Positions 32,547 through 39,471 of a stretch of 39,471 nt of DNA are shown one piece after another. Both the position numbers and the translations under genes were made by a program. Under the pieces are notes generated by a model that saw only the letters and a list, made by a program, of their open reading frames with translations, searched no databases and had not been told where the DNA came from. Origin of the DNA: Alphaproteobacteria bacterium (GTDB lineage: Bacteria > Pseudomonadota > Alphaproteobacteria > Micavibrionales > Micavibrionaceae); contig JANQFU010000017.1 of the NCBI GenBank assembly GCA_028277665.1, positions 1 to 39,471 of the forward strand, written 5' to 3'. Positions within the stretch are counted from its first letter, which is position 1; every line of letters starts with the position of its first letter.

Positions 32547-33815
32547 ATGAAACGCACAACAACGCCTAAAGGGACGGTCATTGCCGCGCTGGATATCGGG
32601 TCGACGAAAATCGGCGTCATGATCGGCCGGACGATCGACGACGCGAACACATTCGAGGTCGTCGGCGTCGGGCATCAGGCATCAAGCGGGATCAAGGCCG
32701 GAACGATTATCGACATGAATGCGGCCGAAAGCGCGATTCGTCAGGCCGTCCACACGGCGGAAAATATGGCCTCTGATGCGCTCAAGGGCTATCCGCTCCG
32801 GGAGGTTGTCGTCAACCTGCCGGGCAATCATGCCCGCTCGCATAATCTGGGCGTCGACGTGCAGGTTCTGGGGCACGAGATCACGGACAACGACGTCAGC
32901 CGCGCGCTCGCGCGGGCGCAGGATCAGGTTCTCTCGGAAGGGGAAGAGCTCGTTCACACGATTCCGGCCATGTTCTCGATCGACGGCCATGCGGGGATTC
33001 GCGAACCGCGCGGGATGTGCGGTCAGTCCTTGCGGGTGGACGCCCATTTACTGACCGGGGAAACCGGAGCCTTGCAGAATCTGGGGAATTGTCTGGATCG
33101 CTCGCATCTCGACATCACCGCATTTTGTCTGGAAGGCTACGCGGCCGGTCTGGCCACGCTCGTGGAAGATGAAATGGATCTCGGTTGTACGGTCATTGAT
33201 ATCGGCGGCGGCGTGACCTCTTTTGCGGTCTTTCAGGGCGGAGCCATGATCTATGCCGGGGCCGTGCCCGTCGGCGGAGAGCATGTTAGCGGCGATATCG
33301 CCCGGGTTCTGACAACCTCCATGGCCGGAGCCGAGCGAATCAAAACGCTCTACGGCAGCGCAATCGCTTCAAGCACGGATGAAAACGAGATGATCGACGT
33401 CCCCCCGGTCGGCGAGGAAGATGACGGAACGCCGAATCTGGTCGAGCGCGCCGTGCTCATCGGAATCATTCAGCCCCGCCTCGAAGAAATTTTCGAGATG
33501 GTCCGGGACCGCCTCGCGCAGGTCGAGATCGCCGGGACGGTGGGACGCCGGGTTGTCCTGACCGGCGGGACGAGCCAGATGACCGGGATTCGCGATCTGG
33601 CCAAGCGGATTTTGAACAAGGACGTTCGCCTCGGCCGGCCGATCCGCCTGCACGGCCTGCCGGATTCTGTCTCGGGCCCGGCCTTTGCCTCGACGGCCGG
33701 TCTGTTGACCTATATCGCCGAGCGTTCACATGAAATGCCGGCCGAGATCCAGTCGCAGGCCGAGCCCGAATCGCTCTGGGAGCGGGCGCGGCTCTGGCTG
33801 CGCGAAAACTGGTGA
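32547..33815 (+). CDS. ftsA: cell division protein FtsA
   Basis: FtsA is the actin-like ATPase that tethers FtsZ to the membrane. The 422-aa protein has the phosphate-1 block AALDIGSTKIGVMIG, the SHS2-type insertion with VVVNLPGNHARSHNLG, the phosphate-2 block CTVIDIGGGVTSFAVF and VVLTGGTSQMTGI. The C-terminal ESLWERARLWLREN is a typical amphipathic membrane-targeting helix. A TTG two codons upstream (32541) could also start it. ftsZ follows after a 382-bp regulatory gap. Confidence 0.94.
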   Translation: MKRTTTPKGTVIAALDIGSTKIGVMIGRTIDDANTFEVVGVGHQASSGIKAGTIIDMNAAESAIRQAVHTAENMASDALKGYPLREVVVNLPGNHARSHNLGVDVQVLGHEITDNDVSRALARAQDQVLSEGEELVHTIPAMFSIDGHAGIREPRGMCGQSLRVDAHLLTGETGALQNLGNCLDRSHLDITAFCLEGYAAGLATLVEDEMDLGCTVIDIGGGVTSFAVFQGGAMIYAGAVPVGGEHVSGDIARVLTTSMAGAERIKTLYGSAIASSTDENEMIDVPPVGEEDDGTPNLVERAVLIGIIQPRLEEIFEMVRDRLAQVEIAGTVGRRVVLTGGTSQMTGIRDLAKRILNKDVRLGRPIRLHGLPDSVSGPAFASTAGLLTYIAERSHEMPAEIQSQAEPESLWERARLWLRENW

Positions 33816-33947
33816 CAACCGGAAAATTTTCTGCGTTTTTTCTTGCATTCTCACACATGTTTTTCGCAAACTATGCACAGCCTGTTCGCCGGGAGTATTC
33901 GCATCCGGCCGGGCGAAAAAGCAGGGTCTCGGCATAAGGCGTCAAGG

Positions 33948-33964
33948 TTATCCACTTATCCACA
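33948..33964 (+). promoter_or_regulatory. two abutting DnaA boxes upstream of ftsZ
   Basis: TTATCCACT (33948-33956) and the perfect TTATCCACA (33956-33964) abut each other 20 bp upstream of the probable ftsZ -35 box. A third one-mismatch site, CTATGCACA, is at 33871-33879. DnaA is known to act on ftsZ transcription in Caulobacter, so these may couple replication start to division. No gene is seen in the 33816-34197 gap. Confidence 0.6.
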
Positions 33965-33984
33965 GTTTTGTGATTTCGCGGTGT

Positions 33985-34012
33985 TTGACAGTCTTATGGC
34001 GTGTGCCACAAT
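33985..34012 (+). promoter_or_regulatory. probable ftsZ promoter
   Basis: A consensus -35 TTGACA (33985-33990) is followed after 16 nt by CACAAT (34007-34012). This would give a leader of about 180 nt before ftsZ. The promoter lies just downstream of the DnaA boxes and upstream of three GANTC sites. Confidence 0.5.
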
Positions 34013-34023
34013 CCAGAAATCAC

Positions 34024-34164
34024 GAGTCGCAAGAATCGGTTAGATAAAGAAATGAAATCAGGGTGTCAGGTCGAAAAAGGCTTTAAAAGCCGCAGTTTTG
34101 GAGAGAGTACGACGTTTATGTCTGAGAGAACCGCTGGCGCAATAAAAAAATCTCACCTAGAATC
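34024..34164. promoter_or_regulatory. three GANTC sites in the ftsZ leader
   Basis: GAGTC (34024-34028), GAATC (34033-34037) and GAATC (34160-34164) are targets of the cell-cycle methyltransferase CcrM in many alphaproteobacteria. Their density near the ftsZ promoter is higher than chance would suggest and fits methylation-dependent control as known for Caulobacter ftsZ. Whether this organism has CcrM is not visible in the window. Confidence 0.45.
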
Positions 34165-34197
34165 AGGAAGAAGTCCCGCCCCCTGGAGGTCCCCGTT

Positions 34198-35970
34198 ATG
34201 ATCAATATCCGCATGCAACATCAGGAAGTTCAGAAATTGTCTCCCCAAATCGCCGTCTTCGGTGTTGGCGGCGCAGGCTGCAACGCCGTAAATAATATGA
34301 TCCTCTCCGGTTTGAGCGGGGTCGAATTCACGGTCTGCAATACGGACGCCCAGTCTCTGGAGGGGTCTCTCTGCGAGAACAAGATCCAGCTCGGCGCGTC
34401 CGAAACCTGCGGTCTTGGGGCCGGATCCCGCCCGGAAGTCGGGCAGGCCGCCGCCGAAGAATCTCTTGATGAAGTGATCGCATGTCTGGACGGCGCGAAC
34501 ATGGTTTTCGTGACGGCCGGAATGGGCGGCGGAACCGGAACGGGCGCCGCGCCGGTGATCGCACGGGCCGCCCGCGAAAAAGGCATTCTGACGGTCGGCG
34601 TCGTGACGAAGCCGTTCCACTTCGAAGGCACGCACCGCATGAAAATGGCGGAAAACGGCATTCGCGAAATGCAGCAATATGTCGATACGCTGATCGTGAT
34701 TCCGAACCAGAACCTCTTCCGGATCGCGAACGAAAAAACGACATTCGCCGAAGCGTTCAAAATGGCCGACAGCGTTCTGCAATCCGGCGTGCGCGGCGTC
34801 ACGGACCTGATGGTTGTGGAAGGACTGATCAATCTCGACTTCGCCGATATCCGGACCGCGATGCTCGAAATGGGCAAAGCCATGATGGGCATGGGCGAGG
34901 CTTCCGGCGACAAGCGCGCGATCGAAGCCGCGGAAAAAGCGATCAACAACCCGCTTCTGGACGATATCTCCATGAAAGGCGCGCGCGGTGTGATCATCAA
35001 CATCACCGGCGGCACGGACATGACCCTGTTCGAAGTGGACGAGGCCTGCAACCGGATCCGCGAGGAAGTCGATCCGGACGCGAACCTGATCTTCGGTTCG
35101 ACCTTCGACGAGACGATGGACGGTGTGATGCGCGTGTCCGTCGTCGCGACGGGAATCGACAACCCGGCGGAAAAACGCAGCGGCCGCCCGCAGGGGCAAG
35201 GACAGGGCCAAGGTCAGGGCTCGGCGTCTTCCGGAACGGGGGGAAGCGGCGGGTTTGAAAGAACCCAGCCGAACGAAACCAAAACGGCAGAGACTCCGGA
35301 ACAACCCGAAATCAAAGTGCCCGCGCAACCGGCCCAGCCGGTTCAGACGACGCAGGCAAGCGCGGGAATCCATATCCCGCAGCGCGTCTCGGGCCCGGCG
35401 GCGTATCAATTGCCGCAATCGGCGCAACTCGCCCAGCCGAAACCTGCGGCTGCTGTCGCGGTTCAGGACGATCCGGAAGCGGATATGTTCGACGTCAGCC
35501 AGTGCGAAACGGCGCAGATCTCATCCGGAGCCTCTTCTTCCGGATCGGAAACGGCCATGCGCGGCACACGCTACAAGGATGCGTTCATTCCGCCTGCGCC
35601 GGTCATGCCGGAGCGCAGTGGGAGCGGGTACGGCCCGAGCTTTGCGCCGCAGCAGGCTCCGGCAGCGGCGCAACAGACCGCTCAGTCACAGCCTCAGTCT
35701 CAACCTCAATCTCAATCAAAAGGCGGCGTCCACGGTCTGTGGGGGCGTCTGACCAGCCATCTCGGCGCGGGAGACGATGCGTTTGATGACGGGTTTGGTG
35801 CTGGACAGAGCGCGCCGCGCGCAGGGGAAGGTCTCCGGGCGCAAAAGACCGGAACGGGCGCATCTCCCTCACAGGGCCGCCTGAATATCGACAAACCCGC
35901 CGGACGTCCGGACGCTTCGGCCGATGACGAACTCGACATCCCGGCCTTCCTCCGTCGTCAGGCGAACTGA
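34198..35970 (+). CDS. ftsZ: cell division GTPase FtsZ with extended linker
   Basis: FtsZ forms the tubulin-like division ring. The 590-aa protein has the nucleotide loop [13 protein letters not shown] at about 22-34, the tubulin signature GGGTGTG at 110-116 and the T7-type [11 protein letters not shown]. The globular part ends near residue 321. A linker of about 250 residues follows, rich in Gln, Pro, Ser and Ala, with short repeats (QGQGQG and SQPQ units). The conserved C-terminal peptide [15 protein letters not shown], which binds FtsA, closes it. GGAGGT lies upstream of the ATG. Alphaproteobacterial FtsZ linkers are often long, and this one is at the long end. Confidence 0.97.
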   Translation: MINIRMQHQEVQKLSPQIAVFGVGGAGCNAVNNMILSGLSGVEFTVCNTDAQSLEGSLCENKIQLGASETCGLGAGSRPEVGQAAAEESLDEVIACLDGANMVFVTAGMGGGTGTGAAPVIARAAREKGILTVGVVTKPFHFEGTHRMKMAENGIREMQQYVDTLIVIPNQNLFRIANEKTTFAEAFKMADSVLQSGVRGVTDLMVVEGLINLDFADIRTAMLEMGKAMMGMGEASGDKRAIEAAEKAINNPLLDDISMKGARGVIINITGGTDMTLFEVDEACNRIREEVDPDANLIFGSTFDETMDGVMRVSVVATGIDNPAEKRSGRPQGQGQGQGQGSASSGTGGSGGFERTQPNETKTAETPEQPEIKVPAQPAQPVQTTQASAGIHIPQRVSGPAAYQLPQSAQLAQPKPAAAVAVQDDPEADMFDVSQCETAQISSGASSSGSETAMRGTRYKDAFIPPAPVMPERSGSGYGPSFAPQQAPAAAQQTAQSQPQSQPQSQSKGGVHGLWGRLTSHLGAGDDAFDDGFGAGQSAPRAGEGLRAQKTGTGASPSQGRLNIDKPAGRPDASADDELDIPAFLRRQAN

Positions 35971-36057
35971 TCGGGGACGGGCTGTGTTCTTCTCTTTTCA
36001 GGAGAGAGGCATGTCGCTTCTGATGACAAACATGCGCAAAGCGTATAAACCTCTTTG

Positions 36058-37743
36058 ATGACAAAAAATATCTCTAGAGAGGCAAGCGCGCGAATGACGG
36101 GTCGTGACCGGGAGAAAAAAAGGGCCCCCTTGTTACAGGTCCGCGATCTCGGCGTGACGTTCCGCCGGCCGGGCGCCGCAGGTGGATTTGAAGCGGTGCG
36201 CTCTGTGTCTTTCGACCTTCAGGCCGGACAGACGCTCGCGATTGTCGGGGAGTCCGGCTCCGGAAAATCCGTGACGGCCCTTTCGATCATGAAGCTCCTG
36301 CCCTATCCCGCGGCGATGCATCCGGACGGCGCGTCCATCCTGTTTGAAGGAACGGAGCTGATCGACAAGGGCGAGCGCTTTATGCAGAGCGTGCGCGGCT
36401 CCGAAATCGGGATGATATTTCAGGAACCCATGACCTCCCTGAACCCGCTCCATACGATCGAGCGGCAAATCGGCGAGACGCTGCGCATTCATCAGCGCAT
36501 GTCCAGGGATGCCGCGCAGGCGCGCGTGAAGGAATTGCTCTCCCTCGTCGGACTTGAGAGGCTGGCGGCGGACCGGCTTACCGCCTATCCGCATGAGCTC
36601 TCCGGCGGGCAACGGCAACGGGTTATGATCGCCATGGCTCTGGCCAACAATCCGCGTCTTTTGATCGCCGATGAACCGACAACCGCGCTTGACGTGACGG
36701 TGCAGGCCCAAATCCTCGCGCTTTTGCGGGACCTGAAGGACCGTTTGAATATGGCGTTGATCCTGATTACGCATGATTTGGGTATTGTGGAGAACATGGC
36801 CGATCATGTCTGTGTCATGCAGGGCGGCCGGCTTGTGGAGAGCGGCCCGAAAGACGATATTTTCCGGCACCCGCGCGCGGCCTATACGAAAATGCTCCTC
36901 TCCGCCCGCCCGGGAGGAACGCCGCCGACCGTCAAGGACGATGTCGCCGCGCCGGTCATGGAGGCGAGCGGTGTGCACATCCACTTCCCGAAATCGCGCC
37001 GCCTGTTCGGCGGGGTGCAGGACTGGGTCCGGGCCGTGGACGGCGTGGATATAACCTGCCGGCGCGGTCAGACGGTCGGGCTCGTCGGCGAGTCGGGCTC
37101 GGGAAAATCGACGCTCGGATACGGCCTTTTGAATCTGGAGCCGCTTCGGGAGGGGCGGATCACCTTTAACGGACAGGATATCACGGGGCTGCCCCGGAAA
37201 AAGATGCTGCCCTTGCGCCGGAAGATGCAGATTGTCTTTCAGGATCCGTTTAGTGCCCTCTCCCCCCGGATGAGCGTCGGGCAGATTATCGGGGAAGGGC
37301 TGCAGGTTCACTGCCCCCACCTCTCCCGCGATGCGCGGGAGGCGCGTGTGGTCAAGGCTTTGGAAGATGTCGCGATGGATCCGGAGAGCCGGCACCGCTA
37401 TCCGCATGAGTTTTCCGGCGGACAGCGGCAGCGGGTTGCGATCGCACGGGCCATGGTTCTGGAGCCGGATTTCGTCGTTCTGGATGAGCCGACCAGCGCT
37501 CTCGATGTCTCGGTGCAGGCCCAGATTATCAAGCTCTTGCAGGATCTTCAGGCGCGTTACGATCTGGGATATCTGTTCATCAGCCACGACCTGCGCGTCG
37601 TGCGGGCCATGGCGCATGAGGTTCTGGTCATGAAAGACGGGAAGATCGTCGAGCAGGGCCCCGCCGAACGGATTTTTTCTGCGCCGAAAACGGATTACAC
37701 CCGGGCCCTTCTGAACGCGGCGTTGAATTTAAAAGCGTCATAA
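36058..37743 (+). CDS. peptide-type ABC transporter ATP-binding protein with two ATPase domains
   Basis: The product of about 561 aa carries two full ABC ATPase domains in tandem, as in YejF and GsiA. Each has a Walker A box (GESGSGKSV and GESGSGKST), a signature (LSGGQRQRV and FSGGQRQRV) and a Walker B/D-loop ([12 protein letters not shown] and [12 protein letters not shown]). It would drive import of oligopeptides or similar ligands with permeases that are not in this window. The start is uncertain: ATG 36058 has no ribosome binding site, and ATG 36094 follows GAGAGG by about 12 nt and may be the true one. Confidence 0.9.
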   Translation: MTKNISREASARMTGRDREKKRAPLLQVRDLGVTFRRPGAAGGFEAVRSVSFDLQAGQTLAIVGESGSGKSVTALSIMKLLPYPAAMHPDGASILFEGTELIDKGERFMQSVRGSEIGMIFQEPMTSLNPLHTIERQIGETLRIHQRMSRDAAQARVKELLSLVGLERLAADRLTAYPHELSGGQRQRVMIAMALANNPRLLIADEPTTALDVTVQAQILALLRDLKDRLNMALILITHDLGIVENMADHVCVMQGGRLVESGPKDDIFRHPRAAYTKMLLSARPGGTPPTVKDDVAAPVMEASGVHIHFPKSRRLFGGVQDWVRAVDGVDITCRRGQTVGLVGESGSGKSTLGYGLLNLEPLREGRITFNGQDITGLPRKKMLPLRRKMQIVFQDPFSALSPRMSVGQIIGEGLQVHCPHLSRDAREARVVKALEDVAMDPESRHRYPHEFSGGQRQRVAIARAMVLEPDFVVLDEPTSALDVSVQAQIIKLLQDLQARYDLGYLFISHDLRVVRAMAHEVLVMKDGKIVEQGPAERIFSAPKTDYTRALLNAALNLKAS

Positions 37744-37756
37744 TTTGATTTTCTCC

Positions 37757-37784
37757 TTGAAATCTTCTGTGAAAATGTTAGAAA
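37757..37784 (+). promoter_or_regulatory. possible rpsU promoter
   Basis: TTGAAA (37757-37762) and TAGAAA (37779-37784) are 16 nt apart and sit 35 nt before the rpsU start. The match is moderate and the call tentative. Confidence 0.3.
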
Positions 37785-37819
37785 GCGTACAAATTTTCGA
37801 CCGGAAAGGGGTGAAGAGA

Positions 37820-38026
37820 TTGGTTAGCGTTAACGTACGGGATAACAACGTCGAGCAGGCGTTGCGGGCTTTGAAAAAGAAAATGCAGCGTGAAGGCATT
37901 TTCCGCGAAATGAAATTGCGCCGGAACTATGAGAAACCTTCCGAGAAAAAAGCGCGCGAGAAATCCGAGTCCGTTCGCCGCTGGCGCAAGCTGGACCGCA
38001 AGCGCCGCGAACGCGACGGGAGTTAA
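37820..38026 (+). CDS. rpsU: 30S ribosomal protein S21
   Basis: The 68-aa basic protein is ribosomal protein S21 of the small subunit. It carries the family core [43 protein letters not shown] and a Lys/Arg-rich tail. The TTG at 37820 is chosen because it gives the normal length and has AGGGG about 8 nt upstream. A GTG three codons earlier (37811) has its purine run directly abutting the codon. It is followed by a strong terminator and is probably a single-gene unit. Confidence 0.93.
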   Translation: MVSVNVRDNNVEQALRALKKKMQREGIFREMKLRRNYEKPSEKKAREKSESVRRWRKLDRKRRERDGS

Positions 38027-38066
38027 ACCAAATTAAAGAACGATCATAATATAATTTTTTGAATCG

Positions 38067-38092
38067 GCCGCCGGGATCTCCGGCGGCTTTTT
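38067..38092 (+). terminator. rho-independent terminator after rpsU
   Basis: GCCGCCGG and CCGGCGGC form a perfect 8-bp GC-rich stem with a 5-nt loop, followed by TTTTT. It lies 40 bp after the rpsU stop and is a classic intrinsic terminator. Confidence 0.9.
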
Positions 38093-38129
38093 CGTGACAG
38101 GCTCCGGCGCTTCGGATATCCTTTCTGAC

Positions 38130-39365
38130 ATGAAATTTTTTCCTTTTTTTCTGCTCGCTCTTTTTCTGCATCCGGCGCAGGCTCCGGCGCAAATCTGGAG
38201 CATTCACAAATCAAAAAGCAAGGCCTACGACGTCGAATTTCCGAACCCGCCGGAAATCACGGAGAGCTATGTCCGTCTGGAAGAAAATCTGGTCGCTTAT
38301 TCCAGCAAGATGGTTTACAGGGAGAATGTTGACGATCTTGTGGCTTTTTACAGGATCGGGAAGGACAGCGTCGAGGATGCGCAGGCGCCTGCGCCCATTC
38401 CACAGGGTGCGCCGGGTTATGAGGGCGGAACGCATTACCGGACGTTTCAGATTACGGTGGACCAGCCCCTTGACGACGGATTGTTGCCCGGCTGGGCGAT
38501 TTCCCGCCAGGAAGTGTTGAACAAGACCGATCCCTATCTGGATTATTACGAATCGATTGGCGGACAAGTCGTTCAGGACGATCTCTACCCGACCAAAGAT
38601 TATGCCCTGCGCGTCCTGACAGTGGCGCTTCCGGACGAAGACCGGGAAAGAGGCAATCATAAAGTCGTCCGGATGAAACTCTATCTGAATCCCGTCAACT
38701 ACATTCAAATGGTTTCGACCATGCCGTTTGAGCTAGAGCAGGATTATATCACTGAAAAATTTATGTCGTCCCTGAATGTCTTCAGCGGGCGCTCATACGA
38801 GGAAGGCAATTTCGAGGACGAGTGGGTATATTATCCGACCACGGATGACGATATTTTTTTCGCTTTCCTTCCGCCTGTCGCGCCACGGTTTACAATGGCA
38901 TCGCCGGTATACGAAAAACAGGAGGGATATGCGCGTCTGGAGACGGAAATTCACGACCTTTTCCATGGGAACCGGTTGCATTATGCTCTGACGGCTTATG
39001 AGTTTACAGGGGATCCGGTGACGCGGGTTCTGTTCGACCGTTATCTGGATCAGTATCATACGCCTCCGAACACCGGACGGGAAGATACCTCTTACTCTCA
39101 GTTCGGTTTGGACGGCGTGGTGACGGTATTCTCTATCCCGGGAACCGGCGAAGAGCCGGAGCTCTCTCATCATATCCGCGTTGCCCTGTATGGAAACAAC
39201 GTGTTCGGAAAACACCGCGTGGTTATACAGGATGTCTGGGGCAGTGAAAAGATGATGGGCTCATATCCTGCCTGGCGGCTCTTCGGTGCTCTCCATGCCC
39301 GGCTGGACGGGGAAGAGGGCGGCGCGCCGGTCGGGGTCTCAAACCTTCCGATCGACAGGGATTAG
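38130..39365 (+). CDS. secreted protein of unknown function
   Basis: The 411-aa product starts with a clear signal peptide (MKFFPFFLLALFLHPAQAPAQ, read with the ATG at 38130) and is likely periplasmic. It is rich in Tyr, Asp and Glu (YLDYYES, WVYYPTTDDDIFF) and has no further membrane helix or recognised motif. An in-frame extension to 38094 overlaps the rpsU terminator and is rejected. There is no strong ribosome binding site. It stands alone after the terminator, so its role cannot be inferred from neighbours. Confidence 0.7.
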   Translation: MKFFPFFLLALFLHPAQAPAQIWSIHKSKSKAYDVEFPNPPEITESYVRLEENLVAYSSKMVYRENVDDLVAFYRIGKDSVEDAQAPAPIPQGAPGYEGGTHYRTFQITVDQPLDDGLLPGWAISRQEVLNKTDPYLDYYESIGGQVVQDDLYPTKDYALRVLTVALPDEDRERGNHKVVRMKLYLNPVNYIQMVSTMPFELEQDYITEKFMSSLNVFSGRSYEEGNFEDEWVYYPTTDDDIFFAFLPPVAPRFTMASPVYEKQEGYARLETEIHDLFHGNRLHYALTAYEFTGDPVTRVLFDRYLDQYHTPPNTGREDTSYSQFGLDGVVTVFSIPGTGEEPELSHHIRVALYGNNVFGKHRVVIQDVWGSEKMMGSYPAWRLFGALHARLDGEEGGAPVGVSNLPIDRD

Positions 39366-39471
39366 GGTCCAGACTCACAGGTATCGTCCAATTCTGTTGA
39401 AAGAAAACGGCACAGATACCAGAAAAGCAGACGCAGGACGTGTTATTCCACTTTCAAGTCTGCTTGACGCC
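39366..39471. other. end of window, no gene seen
   Basis: The last 106 bp contain two short inverted repeats, GGTATC/GATACC and AAGCAGAC/GTCTGCTT. They could form hairpins after the secreted-protein gene, but there is no T-run, so a terminator cannot be called. No coding frame is supported. Confidence 0.4.

Noticed and set aside
33816..34197. Replication origin at the DnaA boxes
   Set aside because: There are only two abutting boxes and one near-match, with no AT-rich unwinding region or origin genes. A regulatory role at ftsZ explains them better.
34198..35162. Long minus-strand frames opposite ftsZ
   Set aside because: These are shadow frames caused by biased codon use; ftsZ on the plus strand is unambiguous.

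Overview
The window looks like chromosome from an alphaproteobacterium with mid-range GC. The evidence is a cytochrome b/c1 fusion gene of the fbcH type, SdhC and SdhD of alphaproteobacterial type, a complete mraZ-to-ftsZ division and cell-wall (dcw) cluster with a meso-diaminopimelate-type MurE, an FtsZ with a very long linker, and several families of short palindromic repeats. A Micavibrio-like or Rhodospirillales-related host is possible, but the sequence alone does not settle it.

Left part (1-14530, mostly minus strand). An operon of petA, petBC, a small membrane protein and a DUF924 protein is divergent from trmL. trmL converges on and overlaps lipB, which follows a 458-aa protein and a 94-aa protein of unknown function. 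Next comes the succinate dehydrogenase locus. From a recognisable promoter it reads sdhC, sdhD, then five consecutive paralogous periplasmic solute-binding proteins (SBP1-SBP5) joined by four 4-bp stop/start overlaps, then sdhA. No permease, no ATPase and no sdhB are present here.

Right part (15786-35970, plus strand). A four-repeat MraZ operator precedes mraZ, rsmH, ftsL, ftsI, murE, murF, mraY, murD, ftsW, murG, murC, murB, ddl, ftsQ, ftsA and ftsZ. These genes make the peptidoglycan precursor (MurB-F, Ddl, MraY, MurG) and build the division machine (FtsL/I/W/Q/A/Z). The cluster is broken by repeat-filled gaps at ftsW-murG and murG-murC, and by a regulatory gap before ftsZ with DnaA boxes, a promoter and GANTC sites. 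After ftsZ come a double-ATPase peptide-type ABC protein, rpsU with a terminator, and a secreted protein of unknown function.

The most unusual feature is in the SBP cluster. Each of the five genes carries palindromic repeat DNA read in frame between its start codon and the hydrophobic core of its signal peptide. In three of them (SBP1-3) the insertion lies at practically the same nucleotide, about 28 nt after the A of the ATG, yet the inserts belong to different families or orientations. The 87-bp family has four copies in the window and a length of exactly 29 codons. A second notable element is a ~152-bp multi-hairpin repeat present twice, each time directly upstream of a gene and in the same orientation relative to it.
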